63,013 bases of DNA from Yoonia sp. (lineage in GTDB: Bacteria > Pseudomonadota > Alphaproteobacteria > Rhodobacterales > Rhodobacteraceae). The translations under genes and the position numbers were made by a program. Shown piece by piece: positions 1 through 8,827 of the stretch (position 1 is its first letter; each line of letters starts with the position of its first letter). The DNA is taken from positions 1-63,013 of the forward strand of contig NZ_JACUUJ010000016.1 in the NCBI RefSeq assembly GCF_014859355.1, written 5' to 3'. The notes below the pieces were generated by a model that worked only from the letters and a program-made list of their open reading frames with translations, was not told the origin of the DNA and searched no databases.

Positions 1-65
1 AACGGTATATGGGGATGCTTCGGCTGGGTGCAAGCATGTGCGCCACGCACAATACATCGAAAAAT

Positions 66-142
66 TGGTGATCCCACGAGGACTCGAACCCCGAACCTGC
101 TGATTAGAAGTCAGCTGCTCTATCCAGTTGAGCTATGGGACC
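66..142 (-). tRNA. tRNA-Arg (anticodon TCT)
   Basis: Read on the minus strand this folds as a complete 77-nt tRNA: a 7-bp acceptor stem with one G-U pair, a D arm, a 5-bp anticodon stem, a T arm with a TTCGA loop, and an encoded 3' CCA. The anticodon is the complement of positions 106-108 and reads TCT, so it decodes AGA. The 65 bases to its left hold nothing I recognise. No integrase lies beside it, so there is no sign that it serves as an attachment site here. Confidence 0.97.
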
Positions 143-188
143 GTGCGCTTGTTCGCTGGCATGCAGGCAGGCGACGCAGGCCAGAACT

Positions 189-500
189 CTAGTGTGTCCA
201 GGCACCGCGGCGTTGGGTTGCGAAATTCTCTCCGTATCCGCCGGGGCGAATATTCGGTTTGCGCCGCTGTGGTTCCTGCACGACGGCGTCAATTCCGTGT
301 TCGCGGGCATAATTCAGCGCGGCATCTTTTGTTTCGAACCGCAAACGCACCTGTGCCTGCGTGTCGGATGACGATGTCCAGCCCATCAATGGGTCAACTT
401 CGCGTGCACTTTCCGCAACATGTTCCAAGACCCAATCATGGGTTTTGGCCATGCCTGAGGACATCGCGGTTCGGGCGGGTCTGTAGATACGTGCGCGCAT
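189..500 (-). CDS. NDUFS4-like NADH dehydrogenase accessory subunit
   Basis: A 103-residue protein resembling the ETC complex I subunit conserved region (NDUFS4 family, the 18-kDa accessory subunit of NADH:ubiquinone oxidoreductase found in alphaproteobacteria and mitochondria). Visible family hallmarks are the basic N terminus [13 protein letters not shown], the central [12 protein letters not shown] block, the [12 protein letters not shown] segment and the PGGYGENF tail. The start at 500 is chosen because AAGGAG stands at the right distance upstream; a longer in-frame reading to 581 lacks this. It is a single gene away from the nuo operon, as is usual for this subunit, and follows the tRNA on the same strand. 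It should act on the cytoplasmic arm of complex I. Confidence 0.93.
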   Translation of the reverse strand: MRARIYRPARTAMSSGMAKTHDWVLEHVAESAREVDPLMGWTSSSDTQAQVRLRFETKDAALNYAREHGIDAVVQEPQRRKPNIRPGGYGENFATQRRGAWTH

Positions 501-665
501 GCTGGTTCTCCTTGCGTGTGATTTATTTCGAATTCGGGGATGCTTGGCAAGGTGGGGCAATTCGAAAAAAAGAGGACGCATTAATTAAGCGTCAAGTTAG
601 TGGGTCTATGGTGCATGTCACAAGCCTCATTTTGGCTTTTGATTAGAAGTTGGGAACAAAAGATC

Positions 666-1238
666 ATGATCAAGCAAAGTGTCACAACCCTCGCCATGCT
701 GTTTGCCTGTCAGGCCGCGCTGGCGGATGAATTTACCCCCGCGCTTCAGGGGTACCTGGATACGAATATCAGCCAATGGGCCACCAATCCTGTCATCCTG
801 GATGCGTTGCGCGCCGCGAATGCGAAAACTGCTGAATATGACCTTGTCAGCATCAACGCCTTGGACTTGGCCTGGCAGGCAGAGATCGGGATGTCCGATA
901 CCCCGACAATCACCCCTGTTTTGACAAATGATGCTGCGGATTTCCTGCGTGACCAAGTTGATGCATCGAATGGCGTCATTTCCGAAATTTTCATTATGGA
1001 TCAGGTTGGACTGAACGTCGCGGTGTCGTCCGTGACATCGGATATGTGGCAAGGTGACGAAGAAAAGTTCACCCAAACCTATGAAGTCGGTGCCGGCGCC
1101 ACACATATCGCAGAGGTCGAATTTGACGAATCCACACATAGTTACCTTGCCCAGGTGTCTATCAGCATCAGCGACCCCCAGACTGGCGACCTTCTTGGCG
1201 CGATGACCATCGGGCTGAACGCCGAGGCACTTTTTTAA
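666..1238 (+). CDS. secreted Cache/PDC-like sensory protein next to an MCP
   Basis: A 190-residue protein with a clear Sec signal peptide (residues 1-20, ending ALA before DEFTP). The mature part has the look of a single PDC/Cache ligand-binding fold: an N-terminal helix with the pattern NISQWATNPVILDALR, a centre ending EIFIMDQVGLNVAVS, and a final strand pair ending DPQTGDLLGAMTIGLN, like the 'G-x-l-x-g-v-i-x-v' end of Cache domains. There are no membrane segments after the signal and no enzyme motif. The gene ends 24 bases before a chemoreceptor gene on the same strand, so the two are probably cotranscribed, and it may present a ligand to that receptor. The fold call is by pattern only and the ligand is unknown. 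Confidence 0.7.
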   Translation: MIKQSVTTLAMLFACQAALADEFTPALQGYLDTNISQWATNPVILDALRAANAKTAEYDLVSINALDLAWQAEIGMSDTPTITPVLTNDAADFLRDQVDASNGVISEIFIMDQVGLNVAVSSVTSDMWQGDEEKFTQTYEVGAGATHIAEVEFDESTHSYLAQVSISISDPQTGDLLGAMTIGLNAEALF

Positions 1239-1262
1239 TCAAATCACGCAACGGGGGAGCCC

Positions 1263-2993
1263 ATGTCTTTCTTCAACTCTGGTGCGATGCGTCGCATTTT
1301 CGGCCAATCTGTCTATGCAAAATGCCTGTGGATCACCGCAGTGACAACAGTGGTGGTCGCCACGCTGGTCAGTGTGCAAAATTTCAGTGTGAGCGAGAAA
1401 ATAGCACGGGAAAGCATCATTGATCTTGGCACCACCAACACGGTGAATGCGGCCAGGGCGATGGGTGGCGCCATCCGGTTTCAGAAAACGGAAGAAATTA
1501 ACAGACTGTTGGCGCAATTGCTGGACGGTTCGGATGGGCGGGCGCACGCGGCAATTGTGTTGTCGTTGCAAGGGAACGTTTTGTCTGAACTTGCCCGTCC
1601 CGGCGGTGATGTTGCGCAGCTTGTCCAAGTCGCCCGTGCTACATTGCGGGACGACATGCCGCGATCTGGCACGGATGGATTGGATATTGCGATTCCCGTC
1701 AGCTTTGGCGCCACGGATGAGACTGTCGGTGTGCTTGCCGTTGGTTGGACCGCTGCGCCGGTCCTGTCCAGGCTTGCACAGGAAAAAATACGTACATTGA
1801 TTATTTCTGCAGTGTCTCTTTCAGCCATGCTGGGGCTTTCGATTTTCCTGTTGCAGCGCATTCTGGGCCATCCCTTACGTTGTCTTGAGGTTGCTGTTCA
1901 ATCCGTCGCGAATGGCGATTATGGCGTGCCGATCGCTGGGGCAGGGCGGCCAGATGAAATTGGGCGTCTTGCACGCAATCTGGATCAGATGCGGTTGGGG
2001 CTGGCCGAGGCCAAGCTGGTCTCGGACCGGGCCGCGGAGGATCATGTAGAACAGCAAAACGTCATTGCTGCGCTGACAAGTGGATTGCAATCCCTTGCCG
2101 CCGGGGACCTTACGGCACAGATATCACAGGATTTTTCGACCCGTTACCAGCAGCTTAGCGTGGATTTCAACAATACCGTGCACACCTTGCATGATGCGGT
2201 GCTGACGATTGTGCAAAACGCGGAAATCATCCGGAAAGAGTCGGACGAAATCGGTGGCCATTCAAGTGATCTGTCCCGGCGGACGGAAAATCAGGCGGCG
2301 ACACTGGAAGAAACTGCCGCGGCACTGGATCAACTGACCAGTGGTGTAAGGGCAGCCGCTGATAGCGCCCGAGAGGTGGAAGGGATTGTGCATGACGCAC
2401 AAACCCAGGCGATTGAAAGTGCCACAATCGTCGCCCAGACTGTTGCGGCCATGTCTCAAATCGAAGGGTCTTCAACACAGATTTCAACGATCATCTCGGT
2501 CATTGACGACATTGCCTTTCAGACCAATCTTTTGGCCCTGAATGCCGGTGTCGAAGCGGCCCGGGCGGGCGAAGCCGGTCGCGGATTTGCCGTCGTCGCA
2601 TCCGAGGTGCGCGCCCTGGCCCAACGTTCGTCCGAGGCAGCCCAAGAGATAAAGACCTTGATCGGCGGCAGTTCACAACATGTGGCGCGCGGTGTGAAAC
2701 TGGTTGGCAAAACCGGTGATGCGCTGACGTCAATTACAGCGCGTGTCACGGAAATTGCCAGTCTGACTTCCAGCATGGCCAATGCGGCGACAGAGCAATC
2801 GCGCGGTCTGGCCGAGATAAATATCGGTGTGAGTCAGCTTGACAAGGTGACCCAGCAGAATGCGGGCATGGTGGAAAGCGCGGATGCGGCCAGCCAATCG
2901 CTGCGCAGGCAGGCGGCGGCATTGGGCAAAACCGTGGAAGGTTTTACAACCAACGCAAGCGGGCGAAGCAGGGGTGCACGGGTGGCCGCCTGA
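1263..2993 (+). CDS. methyl-accepting chemotaxis protein
   Basis: A 576-residue transmembrane chemoreceptor. Membrane segments lie at about residues 21-39 and 178-198, enclosing a periplasmic domain of about 138 residues. A HAMP domain follows at about 200-250 and a second HAMP-like stretch ([12 protein letters not shown]) near 280. The signalling domain occupies roughly 340-545, with the conserved hairpin tip around residues 415-450 ([14 protein letters not shown], then [18 protein letters not shown]); the usual first residue Ala is Val-preceded Gly here. There is no C-terminal NWETF-type tether pentapeptide. GGGGGAG precedes the ATG. It relays periplasmic signals to CheA/CheW, and the secreted Cache-like protein encoded just upstream is a likely partner. 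Confidence 0.95.
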   Translation: MSFFNSGAMRRIFGQSVYAKCLWITAVTTVVVATLVSVQNFSVSEKIARESIIDLGTTNTVNAARAMGGAIRFQKTEEINRLLAQLLDGSDGRAHAAIVLSLQGNVLSELARPGGDVAQLVQVARATLRDDMPRSGTDGLDIAIPVSFGATDETVGVLAVGWTAAPVLSRLAQEKIRTLIISAVSLSAMLGLSIFLLQRILGHPLRCLEVAVQSVANGDYGVPIAGAGRPDEIGRLARNLDQMRLGLAEAKLVSDRAAEDHVEQQNVIAALTSGLQSLAAGDLTAQISQDFSTRYQQLSVDFNNTVHTLHDAVLTIVQNAEIIRKESDEIGGHSSDLSRRTENQAATLEETAAALDQLTSGVRAAADSAREVEGIVHDAQTQAIESATIVAQTVAAMSQIEGSSTQISTIISVIDDIAFQTNLLALNAGVEAARAGEAGRGFAVVASEVRALAQRSSEAAQEIKTLIGGSSQHVARGVKLVGKTGDALTSITARVTEIASLTSSMANAATEQSRGLAEINIGVSQLDKVTQQNAGMVESADAASQSLRRQAAALGKTVEGFTTNASGRSRGARVAA

Positions 2994-3067
2994 TGTACAA
3001 AACAGAAACATAGCCAATAGGCGGGTTGAAAAACCTGGCGAAAGGAACACATCTAAGAGACAAAAAT

Positions 3068-5293
3068 ATGGAGCCTTGCCACGTGTCCGACGCAACAGCC
3101 GCTCAGCAGGATCCGACCGTTTATCTTGCCAACCCGTCCCCTGACGTCAAGTCCCGCGAAAAGCTGGAAGGCGGCAAGAAATTCGTGCTGAAAACCGAAT
3201 TTTCACCAGCTGGCGATCAACCAACTGCGATCAAGGAACTCAGCGCTGGGATCATGCGTGGCGAACGTGATCAGGTGTTACTTGGGGCGACAGGCACCGG
3301 CAAGACCTTTACCATGGCCAAGATGATCGAAGAAACCCAACGCCCCGCGATAATTCTGGCACCAAACAAGACACTTGCCGCGCAGCTTTACGGCGAATTC
3401 AAGGGATTTTTCCCCGACAATGCGGTCGAATATTTTGTGAGTTATTATGACTATTATCAGCCCGAAGCCTATGTCGCCCGGTCCGATACCTATATCGAGA
3501 AAGAATCCCAGATCAATGAACAGATCGACCGGATGCGCCATGCGGCGACCCGCGCGCTGCTGGAACGTGATGATGTGATCATCGTCGCCTCGGTTTCTTG
3601 CATCTACGGTATCGGGTCGGTCGAAACCTATGGCGCGATGACGCAGGATATCCTTGTAGGTCAATCCTATGACCCGCGTCAGATCATCGCTGACCTGATC
3701 GCTCAGCAATACCGCCGTAATGATCAGGCGTTCCAACGCGGCACCTTTCGTGTGCGTGGTGACAGCCTTGAAATCTGGCCGGCCCACCTTGATGATCGCG
3801 CTTGGAAATTGTCGTTCTTTGGTGAGGAGTTAGAGGCGATCACGGAATTTGATCCGCTGACCGGCACCAAGACAAACAGTTTTGACAAAATTCGGGTTTA
3901 TGCCAATTCGCATTACGTGACCCCAAAACCGACGATGCAGCAGGCGATTCAAGGGATCAAGAAAGAGCTGCGGATGCGGCTGGACCAGCTTGTCGCCGAT
4001 GGCAAGCTGCTTGAGGCGCAGCGGCTGGAACAACGCACCAACTTCGATCTGGAGATGCTGGAAGCCACAGGCGTCTGCAACGGGATCGAAAACTATTCCC
4101 GTTATCTGACGGGGCGCGCGCCCGGCGAACCCCCGCCCACGTTGTTTGAATTCATCCCCGATAATGCGATTGTTTTCGCAGATGAAAGCCATGTCAGTGT
4201 GCCGCAGATTGGTGGCATGTATAAAGGCGACTACCGGCGCAAATTCACGCTGGCCGAACATGGCTTCCGCCTGCCGTCTTGCATGGACAACCGACCGTTG
4301 AAGTTTGAGGAATGGGATGCGATGCGCCCGCAGTCGGTGTTTGTTTCTGCCACGCCAGCGGCATGGGAACTGGAACAGACCGGTGGTGTCTTTACCGAAC
4401 AGATCATCCGCCCCACCGGCCTGATCGACCCGCAAATCGAAATCAGGCCCGTAGACATGCAGGTCGATGACCTGCTGGACGAGGTGCGCCGCGTCGCCGC
4501 TGATGGTTTTCGCACGCTTGTCACCACATTGACCAAGCGAATGGCCGAGGATTTGACAGAATACATGCACGAACAGGGTATCCGCGTGCGTTATATGCAC
4601 AGCGATATTGACACGATCGAACGGATCGAAATTTTGCGCGACCTGCGGTTGGGGGCATTCGATGTACTGATCGGCATCAACCTGCTGCGCGAGGGGTTGG
4701 ATATTCCCGAATGCGGGCTGGTGGCGATCCTTGATGCGGATAAGGAAGGGTTCTTGCGATCTGAAACATCGCTGGTGCAGACAATTGGCCGGGCTGCGCG
4801 CAATGCCGAAGGCCGCGTGATCATGTATGCCGACCGGATCACCGGCAGCATGGACCGCGCAATGAAGGAAACCGAACGCCGCCGCGTCAAACAACTGGCC
4901 TATAACGAAAAACACGGCATCACCCCCACGACGGTGAAAAAGAACGTCGAGGATATTCTGGCCGGTCTTTACAAGGGCGACGTGGACATGAATCGCGTCA
5001 CCGCCAAAGTGGATAAGGGCCGGGCAGGCGGCAATATCCAGACTGTGATCGAAGGCATCCGCACCGATATGCGCAAGGCCGCTGAAAACCTGGAATTCGA
5101 AGAGGCCGCGCGCCTGCGCGATGAACTCAAGCGGTTGGAGGCGGTCGAAATGGCCATCGCTGACGACCCGCTGGCGCGGCAACAGGCAGTGGACAAGGCT
5201 GTCGATGATGCGCAAAAGGCGTCAGGCCGCAGCACCGGCGGACGTGGCGGAATGCGTGGCGGCAAAAGCCGCTATGGTGGGGCACGCAAATAA
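3068..5293 (+). CDS. uvrB: excinuclease ABC subunit B
   Basis: UvrB, the DNA helicase-like damage-verification subunit of nucleotide excision repair, which is loaded by UvrA and recruits UvrC. In the 741-residue protein the Walker A motif GATGTGKT lies near residue 72, the beta-hairpin region with [13 protein letters not shown] follows, then ADESHV in the DEAD position, the [14 protein letters not shown] and [13 protein letters not shown] helicase motifs, and a C-terminal UVR motif at about 664-691 ([17 protein letters not shown]) that binds UvrC. The end is Gly/Arg-rich. ATG 3068 is preferred over an upstream in-frame TTG (3026). No GTTC-N7-GTTC SOS box is visible just upstream. Confidence 0.98.
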   Translation: MEPCHVSDATAAQQDPTVYLANPSPDVKSREKLEGGKKFVLKTEFSPAGDQPTAIKELSAGIMRGERDQVLLGATGTGKTFTMAKMIEETQRPAIILAPNKTLAAQLYGEFKGFFPDNAVEYFVSYYDYYQPEAYVARSDTYIEKESQINEQIDRMRHAATRALLERDDVIIVASVSCIYGIGSVETYGAMTQDILVGQSYDPRQIIADLIAQQYRRNDQAFQRGTFRVRGDSLEIWPAHLDDRAWKLSFFGEELEAITEFDPLTGTKTNSFDKIRVYANSHYVTPKPTMQQAIQGIKKELRMRLDQLVADGKLLEAQRLEQRTNFDLEMLEATGVCNGIENYSRYLTGRAPGEPPPTLFEFIPDNAIVFADESHVSVPQIGGMYKGDYRRKFTLAEHGFRLPSCMDNRPLKFEEWDAMRPQSVFVSATPAAWELEQTGGVFTEQIIRPTGLIDPQIEIRPVDMQVDDLLDEVRRVAADGFRTLVTTLTKRMAEDLTEYMHEQGIRVRYMHSDIDTIERIEILRDLRLGAFDVLIGINLLREGLDIPECGLVAILDADKEGFLRSETSLVQTIGRAARNAEGRVIMYADRITGSMDRAMKETERRRVKQLAYNEKHGITPTTVKKNVEDILAGLYKGDVDMNRVTAKVDKGRAGGNIQTVIEGIRTDMRKAAENLEFEEAARLRDELKRLEAVEMAIADDPLARQQAVDKAVDDAQKASGRSTGGRGGMRGGKSRYGGARK

Positions 5294-5325
5294 CCGGGTT
5301 AATTTGGTCTGGGAGCCCCGATCCG

Positions 5326-5952
5326 TCAGGCCGCGACAGGCAAGGCCAGATCTTGCGGAAACCGCCAAAGGATTGCCCCCTGCGTCCAGCGCCCTTTGAT
5401 CAGGAAACCATGATCATTGACGCGTGGAAACCTGTTCTGCCAGTCCAGGAACCGGTCATTCGTGACGATCTTTATCCCGTATTTGGTGCCCTTTTCCAAC
5501 AGGGTTTCATCTGCGATCGTGCCGCTTGGCACGACGTTGACCTGCCAGTGCGGCAACATCAGTTGCTGCGCCATGAAGCGGCCATTTGCATAGCGATCAA
5601 ACAGCTTATAGCCCACATTTGCGTCAAAATAGACCAGTGGGGTATATCCTTGCATTTTCAAATCTTTCAGCACGTCAATCAGCACAAAGATATTGGGCGC
5701 ACCGCCCCAATGCATGACGTTTGATCCATCAACAAGGATAGGATGTGCGGCTTCCAGGCTTTGATCTTTGCCGCGCAGCCTTCTTAGAAAAGGCCGGAGT
5801 GCAAAAAGGATCAGTGCCGCGCCAAACACTGCATAAATCACACCGGCCAAACCCGACAGGGCAAGATCGCGATTAGGGTGATCCCAAAGCAAACGGACGA
5901 CCGGCACGAAAGAAATCAAAAGGCCATTCAACAGAAAAGAAAAGAAATGCAT
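5326..5952 (-). CDS. membrane-anchored NYN/PIN-like ribonuclease (Zc3h12a/Regnase-like domain)
   Basis: A 208-residue protein with two predicted membrane helices (about residues 4-22 and 33-52), a basic linker (RPFLRRLRGK), then a soluble domain from residue 70. That domain shows the acidic pattern of NYN/PIN-fold nucleases: ILVDGSNVMHWGG (Asp75), VYFDANVG (Asp110), ADE (Asp148) and IVTNDRFLDW (Asp166). The DGSNV start and TNDRF motif are typical of the bacterial Zc3h12a-like RNase family related to eukaryotic Regnase-1. ATG 5952, preceded by GAGGG, is preferred; an in-frame TTG at 6000 would add 16 residues. It converges with uvrB (32 bases between stops). The family suggests RNA cleavage at the membrane face; the substrate is unknown. 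Confidence 0.8.
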   Translation of the reverse strand: MHFFSFLLNGLLISFVPVVRLLWDHPNRDLALSGLAGVIYAVFGAALILFALRPFLRRLRGKDQSLEAAHPILVDGSNVMHWGGAPNIFVLIDVLKDLKMQGYTPLVYFDANVGYKLFDRYANGRFMAQQLMLPHWQVNVVPSGTIADETLLEKGTKYGIKIVTNDRFLDWQNRFPRVNDHGFLIKGRWTQGAILWRFPQDLALPVAA

Positions 5953-6091
5953 GGCCCTCGATACCAGATGCGCGCCGCCGCCGAGGTTATCGGAGCACAA
6001 ACCAAGGTTGAATACAAGTTAAGATCACACGCATTTGGCTGAGATGCCGTACCACCGCTGCAGAACTGTGTGAACTTGGCTGTTTGCCTTT

Positions 6092-6925
6092 CTACCGCGC
6101 CATCAAAATCGGCACTTCTGCATTTTCAAGCAGGCTGCGGGTGGTGCCGCCAAAGACGGCCTCGCGCAGGCGCGAATGGCCGTATGCCCCGGATACGATC
6201 AGCGCGGCGCCACTATCGCGCGCGCAGCGCAACAGGGTGTCGGCAACGTTGCCTTCGGTCTTGGCAATCAGTTTGATGACCGGCGTTGCGCCATGCCGCG
6301 TGAGGAATTGCGCCATACCACTGCCGGGGTCAGATTGATCATGGCCTTGTGTCGGTGGGTCAATGATGCAGATGTCGGTTTCTGCTGCGCGGCGCAAGAA
6401 CGGCAGGGCAGCACGGGTGGCCGACAGCGCCTCTGTCCCGTCGTTCCAGCCCAGCACCACGTTCCCGCCCATTGCAGGTGCGCCTGCACCTTTGGGAATC
6501 ATCAAGACCGGACACCCCGCAATGAACATGCAATTTTCGACCAGACCGGCCAGTTCCAGATCATCCTGATAGGGGCGTCCCAGAACAACCAGATCACTGA
6601 ACCGCAGTTTTTCGGCCAAATAATTGCCCAGCACTAATGACTGCACCATTGCGGCCTGCATCGACCAGCGCACAACTTCGCCCTGCATCCGGGTCTGGAC
6701 CCAATCTTCAAGTTGCTCTCGTTCTTCGATTGCGTCCCGCGTTTGGGCAGCGACCACTGGCGTTGACATACCGCTTAGGTCATAGGCAAGACTGCTTTGG
6801 TTGATGGTGATTACGTGAATGTCCAGATGCGCATCTGTATCTTCCGCCAGCTTGATCGCGGCGTCCAATGCATCCTTGGCTGTGTTCATGCCAGTCAGGA
6901 TGGTTGCGATGATTTTATAGCCCAT
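6092..6925 (-). CDS. universal stress protein, tandem UspA domains
   Basis: A 277-residue protein made of two UspA-like halves. The first (about 1-145) begins MGYKIIATILTG and ends with VLGRPYQDDLELAG, where the ATP-binding glycine motif is only partly kept. The second (about 155-277) begins VVLGWNDGTEALSA and has the intact nucleotide-binding signature GAYGHSRLREAVFGGTTRS near its end. Tandem Usp proteins of this size are common in Rhodobacteraceae and act in the cytoplasm in stress survival, probably by binding ATP in the second domain. GGAGCG sits before the ATG. It is transcribed alone, toward the nuclease gene. Confidence 0.9.
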   Translation of the reverse strand: MGYKIIATILTGMNTAKDALDAAIKLAEDTDAHLDIHVITINQSSLAYDLSGMSTPVVAAQTRDAIEEREQLEDWVQTRMQGEVVRWSMQAAMVQSLVLGNYLAEKLRFSDLVVLGRPYQDDLELAGLVENCMFIAGCPVLMIPKGAGAPAMGGNVVLGWNDGTEALSATRAALPFLRRAAETDICIIDPPTQGHDQSDPGSGMAQFLTRHGATPVIKLIAKTEGNVADTLLRCARDSGAALIVSGAYGHSRLREAVFGGTTRSLLENAEVPILMAR

Positions 6926-7023
6926 GGGGTCGCTCCGCCTTTTCGTGATCTGCTACGCAACACCCTTGCACAATAGGGCAAGGTTTCACGTTGATGCAAA
7001 TCAACACCGGCACGCGCGCTTGA

Positions 7024-7524
7024 TCAGGGTTTTTGTGCCAGACGGCTTTCCAATACGTCAAATGGCACACCCGGTTCGTCCTTGGCGCCGCGGATCACCA
7101 ACGATGTCTTGACGCTTGCGACATTATCGGCGCTGGTCAGTTCTTCGGTCAAAAACCGTTGAAAACTACGCAGATCCGGCGCCACGCATTTCAGGATGAA
7201 ATCGACCTCACCGTTCAGCATGTGACATTCGCGCACAAGCGACCAGCCCTGACAGCGTTTTTCAAAGGCGCTCAGGTCCACTTCAGCCTGACTGACAAGA
7301 CCGACCATCGCAAAAACCTGCACCTCGAATCCAAGTTCGCGGGCGTTGACATCGGCATGATAGCCAAGGATATACCCCTGTTCTTCCAGCGTGCGCACCC
7401 GGCGCAGGCAGGGCGGTGCCGAGATGCCAACACGTTTGGCCAGTTCGACATTGGTCATCCGGCCATCGGCCTGCAATTCGGCCAAAATCATGCGGTCGAT
7501 TTCGTCCAGTTTCGTTCCGGGCAT
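7024..7524 (-). CDS. Lrp/AsnC family transcriptional regulator
   Basis: A 166-residue regulator. The N-terminal winged helix-turn-helix spans residues 5-60 (DEIDRMILAELQADGRMTNVELAKRVGISAPPCLRRVRTLEEQG), and the AsnC/RAM effector-binding domain spans about 70-150 (QVFAMVGLV, GEVDFILKCV, FLTEELTSADNVASVKTSLV). It is divergent from trxB with a 163-bp shared region that contains a palindromic candidate operator, so it may regulate itself and trxB. Lrp/AsnC genes next to trxB recur in this bacterial family. The effector, probably an amino acid, cannot be told from sequence. Confidence 0.93.
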   Translation of the reverse strand: MPGTKLDEIDRMILAELQADGRMTNVELAKRVGISAPPCLRRVRTLEEQGYILGYHADVNARELGFEVQVFAMVGLVSQAEVDLSAFEKRCQGWSLVRECHMLNGEVDFILKCVAPDLRSFQRFLTEELTSADNVASVKTSLVIRGAKDEPGVPFDVLESRLAQKP

Positions 7525-7570
7525 TTGCCACTCCAGCTCTTTTTCCGAATACTACTCAATGGCGCGAGGG

Positions 7571-7597
7571 TGCGCAATTATCTTTCGTGATTGCGCA
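7571..7597. promoter_or_regulatory. palindromic candidate operator between lrp-like gene and trxB
   Basis: A perfect inverted repeat with 8-bp arms, TGCGCAAT (7571-7578) and ATTGCGCA (7590-7597), separated by 11 bases. It is central in the divergent region between the Lrp/AsnC gene and trxB. The arms are about two and a half helical turns across in total, a fair geometry for a dimeric regulator. Assignment to the neighbouring Lrp-type protein is inference from position. Confidence 0.5.
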
Positions 7598-7687
7598 ACA
7601 TAATAACTTTGCTTTGCTGTCATGCGCGGACTTTCAACTGTTGGCCTGCAACGCTATATCAACGCCGACCCTAGATAAGAGGCTGCC

Positions 7688-8632
7688 ATGTCCCAGACCC
7701 GCCATTCCCCCGTTTTGATCATCGGTTCCGGCCCCGCGGGGTACACCGCGGGCGTCTATGCGGCCCGTGCAATGCTGAACCCCGTGCTGGTGCAGGGGAT
7801 CGAACCGGGCGGCCAGCTGACCACCACAACAGAAGTAGAAAACTGGCCCGGCGATACCGAGGTCCAAGGCCCCGACCTGATGGTTCGGATGGAAGCACAC
7901 GCCCGCGCGATGGGTTGCGATATCGTCAGCGATATCATTACAGAGCTGGATCTGCAAAACCGGCCCTTTACGGCGAAATCTGACAGCGGCACGGTTTATA
8001 CCGCCGATGCGGTCATTCTGGCCACGGGCGCGCGCGCCAAATGGCTGGGCCTGCCGACCGAGGACAAGTTCAAGGGGTTCGGCGTCAGCGCCTGTGCGAC
8101 ATGCGACGGATTTTTTTATCGGGGTCAGGAAATTGTTGTTGTCGGTGGCGGCAACACCGCCGTGGAAGAAGCGCTTTTCCTGACCAATTTTGCCAGCAAA
8201 GTCACGTTGATCCATCGCCGCGATGAATTGCGCGCGGAAAAAATCCTGCAAGACCGGCTACAAAAGAACCCAAAAATCGAAACGCTTTGGTTTCATGAGG
8301 TTGATGAAATTTACGGTACCGACAGCCCGTTGGGTGTGGAAGGTATCCGGGTCAAGCATACGAAAACCGGCGAAATCACCGATATCCCTGCCAAGGGCGT
8401 GTTCATTGCCATCGGCCACGCGCCTGCGTCCGAACTGGTCAAGGACCAGTTGGAACTGCACAACGGCGGTTACGTCAAGGTTGCGCCGGGCACGACCCGC
8501 ACGGCGATTCCGGGTGTCTTTGCCGCAGGCGATCTGACTGATCACATTTATCGCCAGGCGGTGACATCGGCCGGCATGGGCTGCATGGCGGCGCTGGATG
8601 CGGAAAAGTATCTGGCCGAACAGGGTGATTGA
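7688..8632 (+). CDS. trxB: thioredoxin-disulfide reductase
   Basis: A 314-residue FAD/NADPH flavoenzyme that reduces oxidised thioredoxin in the cytoplasm. The FAD-binding GSGPAGYTA is at residues 13-21, the redox-active pair is Cys136-Ala-Thr-Cys139, the NADPH-binding motif [12 protein letters not shown] follows, and the second FAD motif VFAAGDLTD is near residue 280. Length and order match bacterial low-molecular-weight TrxB throughout. It is transcribed away from an Lrp/AsnC regulator and may be controlled by it through the palindrome upstream. Thioredoxin reducing power also serves MsrA, encoded at 21.4 kb. Confidence 0.97.
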   Translation: MSQTRHSPVLIIGSGPAGYTAGVYAARAMLNPVLVQGIEPGGQLTTTTEVENWPGDTEVQGPDLMVRMEAHARAMGCDIVSDIITELDLQNRPFTAKSDSGTVYTADAVILATGARAKWLGLPTEDKFKGFGVSACATCDGFFYRGQEIVVVGGGNTAVEEALFLTNFASKVTLIHRRDELRAEKILQDRLQKNPKIETLWFHEVDEIYGTDSPLGVEGIRVKHTKTGEITDIPAKGVFIAIGHAPASELVKDQLELHNGGYVKVAPGTTRTAIPGVFAAGDLTDHIYRQAVTSAGMGCMAALDAEKYLAEQGD

Positions 8633-8827
8633 CCCGCGTTGCCAGCAAGCTGTGGGTGTGCAGGCGAACCTGTTCATTCCACCCCATGGCTGGCTGATTG
8701 TCTACTGTTCCGTTGTCTGCAACAGGGCGCGAATATCCGTCCTTTCTGACCTGACTGCGCTGGACATGCGCCAATAGGGGGGGCTATGCCCCGCCGCAGA
8801 ACATCCCAATTTCTTAAGAGTTTTCAT

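Noticed and set aside
66..142. tRNA-Arg as an integration site for a mobile island
   Set aside because: No integrase, direct repeat of the tRNA 3' end or foreign-looking DNA is present on the visible side; the left flank is only 65 bases, so nothing can be said beyond it.
3830..5215. A 461-codon open frame opposite uvrB, and similar long frames opposite hmgA, ruvAB, ftsH, fhs and topA
   Set aside because: Each mirrors a conserved gene in another frame and shows low-complexity or implausible composition; none has its own ribosome binding site or family motif.
8786..8827. Longer N terminus for the Sat-CysC fusion
   Set aside because: The extra 14 codons are basic and unlike the family start; ATG 8828 begins the conserved N terminus.
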